A stretch of 64,000 bases of DNA from NCBI GenBank assembly GCA_016801885.1, contig CM028896.1, forward strand, positions 3,224,001 through 3,288,000, given 5' to 3'. This document shows positions 48,501 to 64,000 of the stretch, in pieces. This DNA is from Toxotes chatareus (taxonomy: Eukaryota; Chordata; Actinopteri; Toxotidae). Each line of letters starts with the position of its first letter. Positions within the stretch are counted from its first letter, which is position 1. The notes beneath the pieces were generated by a model. The model did no database searches, was not told the origin of the DNA, and was given only the letters and a program-made list of their open reading frames with translations. Made by a program: the position numbers and the translations under genes.

Positions 48501-50497
48501 TCTTGAAAGAAGACAAATTAAATATAGAAAACAATGAAACTTCATTCTTGATAAATTCTTTAAAGTAGTTGATTTGAATTAGTAACTGTCTTAACACATA
48601 GGCAGTTTTGTATGATTCTTGAATAGTGGACAAAAATCACTTTTGCAATGTTGTTTTTGGTGAAGAAAAAAAGGAAACGCAGACAAATGTTTCCGCCATA
48701 CCCCTACTCCTTGTTTTTTTAAAAGAGAAATTGCACTTGGTGAATATCCCAGATGGCATGAAAGCTGCATGATGGGGCTTAAAGCAATCTTTCTCATTAG
48801 CCCAGCAATTTGTGAGGCTCTCTGGGTGGGATAACCTTGGACTTATTCAGAGCTCAAGTTTCACATTTGACTCAGCATTTAATGTAGCAATTAGCCTGGT
48901 CAAGAACATAATCATCGGATCTGCTGTGAAACAATTGCATAATATCCTCATCTAGACAATTTTTCTCCCACACACGCCCTCTCTTTCTTCGTGTCCTTTT
49001 ATCTCAGTTTCCTGTTTAGTATCTCTCTGTCTTTCTCTTTTTTTCTACTGTATGTGTCCTTCTCGCTCCCATTCTCACTGTGTGACCTTCAGTTTAACAT
49101 TTGGGGAGAAGCTGCTGCTGGACCCCTCCCTATTCTTTCTTTCACTGACAAGAGAAAAAAGCAACATGAGCCTCAGGGCACAAAGGTTTATAGCTACACT
49201 CTGTGACTTCTACTAGTTGGTTTTCCTTCTCTATTTTTTCACCTATTTTACCATTTAAAGCTTGACAAGCCTTTGAGGCAAAAAAGAAAACGTTCATACT
49301 GCAATTTCTGTCCAATCCTTTCTCTGGCAAAGCCCTGACCTCTTGGTGATATGAAAGACAATCATTTTTATTTCAATAATGGTAAGAAGGTGAAAGGTCC
49401 AGTGGCCATGATACTCGGAGAGCCACGGCTCTGTCCTCTTGATGCAAGATTGAGCAGACACTTAAGGTCCCTGTGCTACGATACTCTTGACATCCATACC
49501 GTACATCTGAGATCGTATGGGTGAGGTTTTCAGAGGAAGCCCTTTGCACTCTGTGGGGTGTGTAATCTGTGCATACCTACTTGAAGCAACAGTTATATCA
49601 TTCCATGTTCTCTGCTGCAGCCACTTGGAACAGTGTGCAGAGGGTAATCAAGTTGAGGGAGCTGATAACTGGCTGACTGAATTTTAAGCAAGTGTTAACA
49701 CCACTCGTGCTACACGTCACATCTCTGCACTGTGCATACTGATTATCATGACTTGTGTTTTTTTGGTTGTGAAAAAGCTAAGAAATTAAGCACTGGCATT
49801 CTTTACTATTAGATAACATCATTTCTTCATAATAAACAGATTAAGGTTGATGTAATTTCTATTTGACTAAAAATGTTTATCAGCCATTTAGTGTCCATGT
49901 TAAGTTCCACTTATGTATTAAATCATACAAATAGCCTAAAACAGGCAGATTAACATGCCGTCTAACATGGGAAACAAAAACTTAAATGTACATTATCTTG
50001 CTAATATGTATGCAAATAAGTATGTGGGAGAATGTTTTGCTTCTGTAAATAAATTTGCAGGTTGTGATACAGTGAAAAAGCCTGTGGCTCCTTTTACTGC
50101 TGACAAGTGGTCACTCTGGGCTGGGTATTAATACAGTTCAATATATTATTGACTTCATCTTGTCCAAATTAATGATTCCGTACAAATTCAATTAGTAATT
50201 GAACTGAACATCAATTTGATTATTTTATATGTAATTTTATAGACATTTGCTATACCCTGACATACACATTACCATCCCTGTGGTACATGTTTTAGTGAGT
50301 TTGTTTTATTTTTTGCTGGTATGTTTAAAAAAAAACAAAACAACCAAAAAACAACAAAGACACAAACTCAAGATTCTCAGGAAGGAGAGTAAATGCCATG
50401 CGTTTATTTTAGCACTGTGACAAATCCCTCAAACTATCAACATTCACATCAGAGCCATACTTTATTCACTAAAAGGACCTGGCATGGAACCGTCATT

Positions 50498-50534
50498 ACA
50501 TGGCATAAACACTACATGGCATAAACACTACATG
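50498..50534. repeat. 16-bp direct tandem repeat, about 2.3 copies
   Basis: acatggcataaacact is repeated head to tail, followed by a partial third copy acatg. Confidence 0.9.
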
Positions 50535-51752
50535 AAGTTCTATCTGTTACAAGTATGTTTCCAGTGACTCTAGGGGCAATTTCATGTGCATTTAAGTTGT
50601 TGTGTAACCTGTAACCTTTCCCACCACGTCTTCCGTGTCAAGTTTTAAACAGTGCTTCTGCATATCAACAAAGGACAAATGTTTGCCCCAGATCTCTCAT
50701 TGTCTTTCAGTATTTCATTAAACGATTATGTCACTCAGTGGTCCAACTACATCTCATTCCCACAGTGCAAATAATGACACCAGAACAGGAGGGCAGATGT
50801 TTCCACCTTGTCGTAGTGCAGCTCTGAGAGCACAACAGGAATATGTACTATATGGCAGTATATACAAGTCACTGACTGGTTTAGCTTTCATATATGTTCA
50901 CTTCACATTCTTTTTCACATGTAGTGTTTAAGGAGAACATAGATTCTTGGTATGGGAATGGGGAAAAGAACAGAGGATACATTAGAGGATACAGGAATAA
51001 ATACAGATTTTTAATGCATAATAATAATTTATACTGTTGTATGTATAGCAGTTCTGATTTAATATGTATGTAGATAGCTATCATTTCTGTTTTGGTATAT
51101 GCGAATGGCAGCTGCAGGGTTAATCTACTCCCAGAAGTGTATCCATGTCTCAGACAGTACCAGTAATGAATTTGCACGTGCCTCTGTGCAGAGTGATTAA
51201 CAATATTGATGGTGAATAACACAATCCCATTACAGTAGCATGGAGTTATTATTAGGGCATGATGAGGCCCAGAGGAATGAATACTTGAAAGAGCAACAGC
51301 CTGTCAAATTAATGTTCCTCCACGCAGAGGTGCGTTGTGTAGCTGGGTGGCCGTAGAGTGTAGGATTTGTCATTTGAAAGAGTGTGAGCACCCTAGGAGC
51401 TTGTCTGCTTGTGTGTATGATCTCTTCACTCAAAGTTTCAGAAATACCGCTGACTGACTGACTAGTCATGAGTGGGTGGTTGTCTTTCTCGTCCTATCTC
51501 TCACATTTGTTGGAAAGCTGTCAGGTTTTGGAGTTGGGACCTGTGACAGCTGCTGTCGCTTGGAGTCGTCGGTGTGTCAGTCGGCATGTGTGTTGTCAGT
51601 GTTGGGGATTGAGGTGGCGCAGAGGAGGAGAGATTCTGTCGATGGCTTGATCTGCTGTGTCTCAGTGCTTCCTCCAGTTCACTCAGTTGTCTTCCTCATG
51701 TCATTGTGTCATCATGTCTACCTTACTCCGCTCATCTGTAGACTATGGGGTA

Positions 51753-51756
<4 letters not shown>

Positions 51757-51818
<62 letters not shown>
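51757..51818. repeat. (CT)31 microsatellite
   Basis: An uninterrupted 62-bp CT run. It creates long Leu-Ser or Arg-Glu open frames on both strands that are artefacts. Confidence 0.97.
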
Positions 51819-51820
<2 letters not shown>

Positions 51821-52769
51821 TTGGGTGCAATGGAGGGTCCTGGGCTATAGAGGCAGATGGATGTGCATGGCGGAACTATTGGGCCGTGCAGCCAAAATGT
51901 AGATGGCACTCTCCTTTAAAAAGTCCGCCCAGGTCACTGGCCTGTTAAAGAGAGTTTATTTTTTTTCATATATTAGAATCAGAAATCACACTCACACTTT
52001 ATTTTCAAAACCAAAAATGAGCTCATCATAATAACAAGTACTGCCTGTGAAGCCAAAGCCTGATATGTTATTCCTCTGTGGAGAATTTCTGATCTTCATT
52101 TTTCTTTAAGGTCTCACTCATGAAAATCACATTAAATATAGACATGTGCAGGCATGATCCCAGGCAGCCTACACCATTTAACAATACATCATAGTAATCG
52201 TGCAGTAAAAAATAATTTGGTAATATTATAGTTAAGGATCTGGCCTCTAATTTGCCTAATGTTGCTTTGAAAATTATGTTATAAACAGTTATAAAAGTGT
52301 TTGCCAGACCTCTGTTTAAGCAAGCTCTGCTAATTAGTATTCAGCTTAATATGATTCTCTTGTGCACATTTTTTGTGGTTCCCATGTAGTCGCTGCCAGA
52401 ACTGCTGGTGCCTTAGCCACAATTATTTCAAAATCTTGTTATATGGCATTTAAAAAAAGAAGATTCGTCTTCATTATCTGGTGGCAGTTAGAGAGTCTGA
52501 GGTCATTTTCGAGGACCAACAAAGCCTGAAGCAAGGAAGGTCATTGCCATCCATGCTGCACTCTTCTGGGTTGCATTGCTTCTCTCTAAATTAATCCCAC
52601 TGTTGCTGCCCACGAAATACTTGCTGTCTTTGCACAGGGGGGGACCACTGTGGGGTCACGATAGCCATATGTCAGCTGGTCTGGTGGGAAAGTCTAGGCT
52701 GTCTCTGTGGTGAGCAGGGTGAGCAAGGTTATGTAAATTTCACCACATAAGGGAGTCTGCAGGCCTGTA

Positions 52770-53063
52770 ATGCTTATTAGAAGTAAGAGCCTGAGAGAAA
52801 AGAGCTTCACCGAACTGATATTTACTGCAGGGCTATTATATTGTAATTTTGCCTACCCGGCCTCACACACACTCACTAAAAATAGAAGAGGACAAACCTG
52901 CTGTCACCAGTCTTGCTCCTTTCGCTTCCAGAGCTGCCAGGACTGCTCTCACACATGGGACCAACTTGACTTATACTGTACGAAAGGACAAAGAATAAAC
53001 ACAGAAGAGTATGAACTAGATGCTAAAACGGTCAGTGATGGTCAAGACATTTCCTTCCGCTGA
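52770..53063 (+). other. Orphan cysteine-rich open frame, possible exon
   Basis: 97 codons from ATG 52770. The second half has closely spaced cysteines (QTCCHQSCSF, then SCQDCSHTWDQLDLYC). A splice-acceptor-like tract, ctcctttcgcttccag, ends at 52931, so the SCQDCSHTW part could be a real exon start. A donor-like gtcagt lies at 53031. No family is recognised and no partner exon found. It may be chance. Confidence 0.2.
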
Positions 53064-54606
53064 AAGAAAAAAAAAAACATATTTTTTTCTTATTTACAAA
53101 ATTGTTACATCATTCATTTGGACGACACATCACCCATAGTGATTTTGTCGGGATGACATTGTCTGTTCACACCTGTAAGCCCTATATTAAAATGAAACTT
53201 ATAGCAAACCATATAACATTGTAATATATGAGAAGGAAAAGTGTCCAGAAGATCCTGTAGAATCAGTTATATCATGAAAATATAGTCACAAAATGCCACT
53301 GAACAGTGGTTTAAATTCTAATCTGTAAAACTTAAACTTTTCAACAAACATTTGTGCAGTTTTAACAGACTCCCAGAAGATAATTATCTCAAGTCATAAA
53401 CACAGACTTGCACTGCTTGATGGATTGGCTCACATGAGTAATTGATGAGGAAAATTGTTGGTGGTAAATCTTCTGTCAATCAACTAATAGTCTTGATCAT
53501 CTCTGTTCCATCTTAGGAAGGCAGCTGTTGTAGATGTAAATGTAAATTCTGACAAGAGAATATTTACTCAAGTTCAATTTAGTTGTTTTTTTTTCCTGCA
53601 CTTTTAACTGCATCTCATGGTCTTCCTCAGCAGATGGAGTTTGCTCAGTTTGAACTAATAAAAAAGAAGTAGGTGGATCTTGGGATAAGATTTTTTTTTT
53701 CTACATCGAACTGTTTGCAATATCAAAAATTTTTCACACATAATATAAGCTCTGTTCTAGGATGGATTCTCATTTTAATCACATTACATTTCACAACCAA
53801 ATGCCCGTCTTCCACATCTATGAGTCATGGGTTTCCGATACTTCAGAGTAAGATAGGAGCTCCTCTGAGTACCTTCTGACTGCTGGCTCCTTAAGAGACT
53901 CCTTTTCACTTTCACACTGCAGCTTTGTGAATGCAATCAAAGGGAGCATAGATTTCTGACTCATTTGATATTTATTTGCCTTTTCATGAGCATGAATGAG
54001 GTTGCATTTAAGTGTTCTGTGTGGACCTGATGTGTGCACTCGCAACCTCTTGGTCCACATTGTTCTCTTACATTGATAAATGAGGCTTTTTAAAAAAGAC
54101 GCTCCTCTAAAGAGAACAAAAGGCTTTCTTTTGATCACTATAATTAGAGGCCCAGCCCTAGTCTTATCCATGCTTCACTATAACAAGACCTAATAATTTG
54201 AAGGGCTTGCATTCTGCTCATTAAACTTCATTCAAGGATGCATGTGTCTTTGATTGCTGTATGTTTGGGAAGAGATCCAGTTTGGAGGCTTGGAGGCTTA
54301 AAAGGCTTCTCCTCTTTTTTTTTTTTAGACCAAGGGTTAAATTACAAGTGAAATCTAAATCGAGGGGATGTCTGAGAATACTCGAGGATTGCAGAGTGCT
54401 TGAGGGTGTTGAAGTGAAGAAAAGAAGACAAGCCATGCAGTGCTGAGTCACACTCACCCACAATTCATAGGAGAGCAGAGTCCCATGAGTCTGTGGGGAA
54501 TGCCGCATGTTGAATAGGTGAGAGGGATGGAATGGCACAGCACAGGAGATTGATTTGACAGCACAAGAGGTTATAAGCAGTAACAAGCACATGCACACAC
54601 ATACAG

Positions 54607-54636
54607 TACACACACATCAGTGCTGATGTGTGTGTA
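54607..54636. repeat. 14-bp perfect hairpin on a CA/TG core
   Basis: Arm tacacacacatcag (54607-54620), centre tg, exact complement 54623-54636. Likely a CA microsatellite converted to a palindrome. Confidence 0.9.
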
Positions 54637-54649
54637 TTTATTCCAGTAT

Positions 54650-54870
54650 AAGTCTCAGTTACGTGTACTTTACATATTTCCCCCACATGCTGAGAAAGAA
54701 ATCTTATACTTTTCTCTCCACTACATTTTTCTATAGTCCCTGCTTCCTGCTAAACATCTACCAGCAGTAAACACTTCAGTAACACTAAAGTGCTGCTTTC
54801 ATGTTACATGTTACTTATGAGTACTTCTGCACTGTGGTGTTACTACTTTTACATGAAGATCTTCCACCGT
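54650..54870 (+). repeat. Diverged copy of the ctccactacattt dispersed repeat
   Basis: ttttctctccactacattttt (read in part, near 54712), gagtacttctgcac and ttactacttttacatgaag recall the same family as the 6.9-7.25 kb repeat in opposite orientation. Confidence 0.4.
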
Positions 54871-57285
54871 TGGCACACACACAGTGTTACACCATGTGTA
54901 CAAACAAATGTAACCTCATCAAAGACGATCAGAAGTTATTTTTCTTTCATTATTACTCTCATGAAATCTCTGAGTGAGTATAAAAGTGATAAAGCAGCAG
55001 TGATATATCACTAAAATATACCATATAATGTGCAGCATGTGTGATTCCTTATAGCATTTTCTGCCATAAATTATAGCAACCATAAGCTATAGACTACAGG
55101 AGATGGGCATGATAAAACTATTTGTGCCAGCCAATCAAATACAATAAGTATAGATTGTTTTTTTTTTAAGGTTATCATGTTCAGTGGTCATTATTGAGGC
55201 TGCACTCTGTATATTTTTTTTAAAATGCATCTAATATTTTGTCTCTCCTCTAGTCTCAACAACAACAACAACAAAAAAAAAAAAAACCCTCCATGAAAGT
55301 GTATTAGTTGCAGGCTTGTTGTATTGAATTGCCCTATACTGTACATACACATCTTCAGATTATATTTTGTCCATAACCCTGTAGCAAATTCTGGGGTAGA
55401 ACTTGATCTCAGCTGAACAAAGCACACACAGCTCTGTGTTGAGTCTGCCTCAAGGGTCTTCAAAAAAAAAAAAAAAAATCACAGTTCAAGTGAGTTCCAC
55501 AAAAGCAAAAAAATAGCTTCCTTCATCTAGTATATGACAATTTATTAATAGCAAGGATACTAAACATCAAGCTGACAGGCAGCTAAGTGCCTGCTAACGA
55601 CATGAGTGGCAGCACACAATGCATTATTGAATGAAACACATTACGTTAATGCCTTTAATATGAAGGGAGTATCTAGCTAGACTTGCTTTCAAATTTTTGC
55701 TGGTTTTGCCATGATTCTTATCGATATGGTTTAAATTTATTTTACTCAATGAAACCAGAAGCACTTCCTTTGAGATGCATATTTATTGCTCATCACTTGT
55801 CTCACTGCTTTTTCTTTATCAGTGTTACACTGGTGTAAGCATTTACTGCATTTAGCACAGAAACAACGCATCTGATTCTTCAGATACCAGTTTCAGCTGA
55901 AAGCTTCTCTGCAGCTTGACAGAGAAACAACATTGTTATGTCCCAGTCTTCCAGGGCGCATCGGCTAGTTATACATTTTCAATGTCAATGTAAGAGAAGA
56001 AAAGTAAACACAAAGTCTCAGTGGATATGGCAACGAGAGCTCCAGAAGGGTCCAAACCGTTGTGGGTTTGTGCTGCCGCAACCTTGGTGAACTTTTAGTC
56101 AAAGCAGATCCCTGAAGGGTGGTACTGCGGTTTTTGATTTGGCACACTGGCCAGAGGACACGTTAAATAATAAATGCTCACACTGGTGCAAACACTAAAT
56201 GAGGACAAAGTTGTTAAACTCTTGTTTTACTTTGTAAGCTCATGTAATGTATAATGTATGCTGAATGTTTAATTTAGACAGTGTTTTGAGTGTTTATTTT
56301 TGTTTACTCATTTGATTTATGAACAATACACAACTTTCATCATTGCATCAGATGCATTATATTGCATACTTCTTAGTAAAGTGATGATGAAACTTCAGAA
56401 GATCAAAAAAAATATAGAAGGCAGACATAAAGTCACATGATGCTTTTGTGTGAATGGGAACAAATATAAAACAATTTCATGAATTATTAATTTAAGCAAT
56501 TAAAAATTAAATACAATGTAATTTGATAGTATTTCGTGGGTTAGTGTCATGCAAAAGTCGATGGGCTCTAGTGGCAAAAAAGAAAGGAAAAATAGAAAAT
56601 AGTGTTTAATTATAAGTGAGACTGATCTCTTGCTTCTATCTCATGCTGCACCAACCTGGAAATTAGCAAATATCTAGTATGGAGCAAGATACAGTAGGCC
56701 ATTTAAAGTGAACACAAACTGACTGATAGCTGCAGTTTAATGAATTGATTGTTTCCATGTTATCATGTTTCTTAGCTGAGACTGAAAGACTAGTATAGCT
56801 GTATTTTGAGCTGGTGCTATAATGAAACACTGTGAAAAGCCGACCTGTAAAACACAGTCAAGTTGTGGCTCAAAGGCACAACAGAGGAACATTTTGACTT
56901 AGAGAGACAGATCTAGAGTCATTGCTAATTTGGGGTCTGGCAGGCTGGGGAGCCTGAGAGAAATCTCCTTTAACTCTGAACAAGTTTTCCGTTGTCCAAT
57001 GCTGATGTTGATGCCACAGTTGAGAAGACTGCCTCGACAGATTTAATCTTTTAACATGTTGGACAAGTAAAGCCGTATGCTCATCTGTATGCTAATTGCA
57101 AGTTGAGTCCCTGAGTTCCTGAGTCCCTGAACTGTCTCACTTGGACATAGACTTCTGTTCCTTTTTTTTTTTTTATCTCGGGCTTTACATGGAATGCTTT
57201 TGTTTCCTCAAAGTATTCAAAGTAAGAATTGTACTACTGGGCACAGAATTGCCTGGATTCACTGACCGTCCTTTGGCGTGCTCAC

Positions 57286-61570
<4,285 letters not shown>

Positions 61571-61572
61571 AC

Positions 61573-62054
61573 TGTATATCAGGCCGGGCTCGGACCGGGG
61601 ACTCAAAAGCAACAACTCGACGCTGGCTCCGGTGAGTAAAAGGAAGGTTTATTACAAGCAGGGGTCGGTACACGGTAGTCAGAAGATAAAGGCAAAGGTA
61701 TCCAAATCGCTAGGCAAACTCGGGAAACACAAGGGGAAAAACTGGGTCGAAAACACTAGAAAATCACACGAGGAAAATAATGCTGGAACGCTTGCCACAA
61801 GGACGAAGACGAACTGGCAGGGAACAAAGGGGAAGACACGACTTAAATACTAGAGGGGGTGGAGAGACAATGGGGAAACAGGTGCAACACATTAGGGCGG
61901 GGCCAGATAATCAAACAGGCGGGAAACACAGGAGGGCAGGAAGTAATTCTGAAATGAGAAAGAGGTTAGAACAACAAAGTAAAACAGGGGCACACAAACT
62001 AGGAGGTCAGAGAGGAATGAAAGCCATAACCTGATTCAGGGGCTAGACGTGACA
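61573..62054 (-). mobile_element. Probable solo LTR of an LTR retrotransposon
   Basis: A GC-richer block, about 480 bp, with TG...CA ends (tgtatatcagg at the left, gacgtgaca at the right). Read on the minus strand it has an order expected of an LTR: a TATA-like GTATTTAAG at about 61843-61851, then AATAAA at 61648-61653, then about 75 bp to the end. Phrases such as caggggtcggtacacg and agggcggggccagataatca are familiar as a repeated sequence in fish. No internal gag or pol region or clear target-site duplication is seen. The several open frames inside are not genes. Confidence 0.45.
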
Positions 62055-64000
62055 CTGTAGACAGAGATAGTACCCTCACGTCTTGTCTGCAACATGTCTG
62101 AAAAAGTGTGGGGGACACTGCACACTTATATCATTTAAACAGTGGGGAACTCCGTTAAAGTGTAAAGTGTAAAGTGTCTAAGCTAAGTGAGAGTTCTAGT
62201 CACAGACTGAAAACCTTCCATGCTTTTGCATTGTTTGTACATGTCCTCCAGTGGCTGCTGCAGCTTTGCAGTTTTTGCAGAATCACCAAACAATTCAAAA
62301 GCCCAGCATGGATGCATTTAAGGAAAACACACCCAGTCCGGAATAAAATATGAAGAAGATGGACTAAAGAGTGGAGACCAATTAGCAAGAATTTAGATTT
62401 AAGTGACTAAACATGCAGTGTACCTGTGTATATAAGTGTGTGTGTATATTAAAGTATTTAAGGGGTTAAGACTCATAATCAGCCTTTTCATCTCACTTGT
62501 CGACAAAATTTCATCATTTCTATTGTCTATCACCTCGTTAAATGTATCATGCTGCTATAATGCATCATAATAATAATAACATTAAATGAGAGAACTGCGT
62601 GAGTTCCACCACTCGTTCTCAGTATTTTACAGTAAATCAGACATTATGTAGTAGACCATCTTCATCTGCTGCTTGGTTCTAGTGCCTTCGAGAAATTAAA
62701 TGTCACGTTTGTCTTTCCAGCCCTTCAGGTGATAAACTGAGATTACTTATGTATGCCACCTCCAACAACATAAATATAATTTTGCTAGGCCATGTGGGAG
62801 GTTGGAAAATTACAGCATACTCAACATAATTTGTTGTCGCCATCTTCTCTTTTTCATTATTATATTTATCAATGCTCTCAGTTTGCTGCATCTTATTAAG
62901 CCCCTAATTAAACTAAAATTCCCACAGGAACTCATAACCAATCCTTTTTTTTTTTTTTTATCTGTCTGTCATTCTAAAAGTCAGATGTAAATCGAGCAAA
63001 AAAAAAGATCATGCTATCATCAGGAAACTGCTCCCTTTGTTTGCTCTTTGCCAGATATCGTTTCTGTAGATCACCAGTCTGCAGCATTACTATGCTCATT
63101 AAGCGTCACTCCTAGTCACACCAACCCTCTGCAAAACAATGAAACAAGCCATCTGCTATGGATGCAGTAATGACACAGTTACATCTATCTGATAACATTT
63201 TTTCATGGAACTTTAACTTCAGAGTGGCCTTAAAAGTGATTTAAAGGTTTATGCAACACCTACTGACAGCATCTGGAAAATACATTTTCTATGATGGAAA
63301 AGGCCCCAAGGGGCAAAGAAAAGTATAATAATAACAACACATTCTAATTTTATTCTGGCAGCTTGCATAAATAGTTATTTGAGACTGCCCTGTTCAGAAA
63401 AATGACAGTGTTGGTTGTAGGTTCAAACAGCTTTAAAATAACCCATGATTAGTCTCAGTGTCAGAGCAGGAAGTTCAAAAAATAAAATATTCTTCTTATT
63501 GATTCCAAAGCTGCAAGAATCAATATTTCTGTGCTAACAATAAATCAGATGACTGTGTGCTATGAAAGGTGTCGCTAGTAGTGATATAATCAGTAGATTA
63601 TGTCATAAAATAAGAGCATTATCACCCAACCTTGCTGTTCCCCTCGTGTCTGTGGGGCCTTTTAGTCATTTTTATCTGACTGTGACTTTTTATCTTGCAG
63701 CAGAAGGCGGCGTTTTCAGAGAGAAAGTTCTCATAAACCTGTTTTCTAACTTTCCACACAGAAAAAAAAATGCAGCTTTAGAGTCAGATATTTTTCTTAG
63801 GTGTTGGTGAAAACAGCCAGAGATAAAAGGAGAGTGAATACTAGACTCACATTCATTGGGGTGGATACTAACTGCAGCATGTCTGCCACATAAACACTCT
63901 CAACTTAGCCTTTGGGAACCTTAATGGCCAGCAGCATGACTCAAAAAGAAGTCAGTGCTATAAAGAATGGCCACTCGTGATCATGAACCCTTCCTCCATC
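62055..64000. other. Right edge, no exon seen (probably phf24 intron)
   Basis: No coding exon is recognised. Segment 62750-62940 looks non-repetitive and could be a conserved non-coding element. A T-run lies at 62945-62960. If phf24 extends to the right, this is intron. Confidence 0.35.

Larger units (their letters stand above)
45610..57285. other. Long gene-poor stretch between prkab1 and phf24 exons
   Basis: No exon could be assigned, although the missing last exon of phf24 should be here or further left. Content noted: a 16-bp tandem repeat at 50498-50534, a (CT)31 microsatellite at 51757-51818, a diverged dispersed repeat at about 54650-54870, a hairpin at 54607-54636, and orphan open frames near 45817, 47380-47690 and 52770-53063 with no recognised homologue. 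Confidence 0.4.

Noticed and set aside
51476..51909. Overlapping 60-124 codon frames on both strands
   Set aside because: They are generated by the CT microsatellite and end soon after it.
53818..54171. 117-codon minus-strand frame
   Set aside because: No motif, no splice-compatible neighbours, and unrelated to phf24.
54221..54613. 130-codon minus-strand frame with hydrophobic start
   Set aside because: The apparent signal-like start is translated from a CA/TG repeat. The rest has no recognisable domain.

Overview
The window reads as AT-rich vertebrate nuclear DNA, almost certainly from a teleost fish. It has short exons with GT-AG introns, several decayed Tc1-type DNA transposons, the 3' end of a fish-type non-LTR retroposon, and high-copy families that I recognise from memory in ray-finned fish genomes. 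There is no bacterial, plasmid or organellar character. I cannot name the species.

Four protein-coding genes are supported. (1) ppp1r3c, plus strand, 29238-30614: a tiny first coding exon and one large exon encode a 339-residue glycogen-targeting subunit of protein phosphatase 1. (2) pla2g1b, minus strand, 34938-34029: four exons encode a 149-residue secreted pancreatic phospholipase A2, with a TATA box upstream. (3) prkab1, minus strand, 43570-38948: seven coding exons encode the 269-residue AMPK beta-1 subunit. An untranslated leader exon lies near 45.5 kb, beside a perfect NRF1 site. (4) phf24 (GINIP), minus strand, 59745-57286: three internal exons of a gene whose PHD-finger exons must lie beyond the right edge and whose last exon I could not find. 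Two of the genes belong to glycogen and energy metabolism: PPP1R3C promotes glycogen synthesis, and AMPK beta carries a glycogen-binding module. They are not an operon and each has its own promoter.

Layout: 0.2-1.35 kb is a piggyBac transposase fossil; 2.76-4.0 kb a Tc1 fossil; 6.9-7.25 kb a dispersed repeat; 11.4-12.75 kb a second Tc1 fossil; 13.0-13.3 kb a dispersed repeat; 21.06-21.3 kb a probable retroelement ORF1 scrap; 24.3-24.75 kb a dispersed repeat; 24.9-25.6 kb a LINE 3' end; 29.1-30.9 kb ppp1r3c; 34.0-35.0 kb pla2g1b; 35.6-35.97 kb a third Tc1 family; 38.6-45.6 kb prkab1; 45.6-57.2 kb largely featureless; 57.3-59.75 kb phf24 exons; 61.57-62.05 kb a probable solo LTR. The rest is intergenic or intronic DNA with microsatellites and a few striking perfect hairpins.

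I found no convincing new multi-gene system. The best leads are four perfect or near-perfect inverted repeats, one of them inside a dead transposase; an orphan exon-like coiled-coil ORF at 11.1 kb; an orphan cysteine-rich ORF at 52.8 kb; and a canonical EF-hand loop in phf24 that I remember as degenerate in the human protein.
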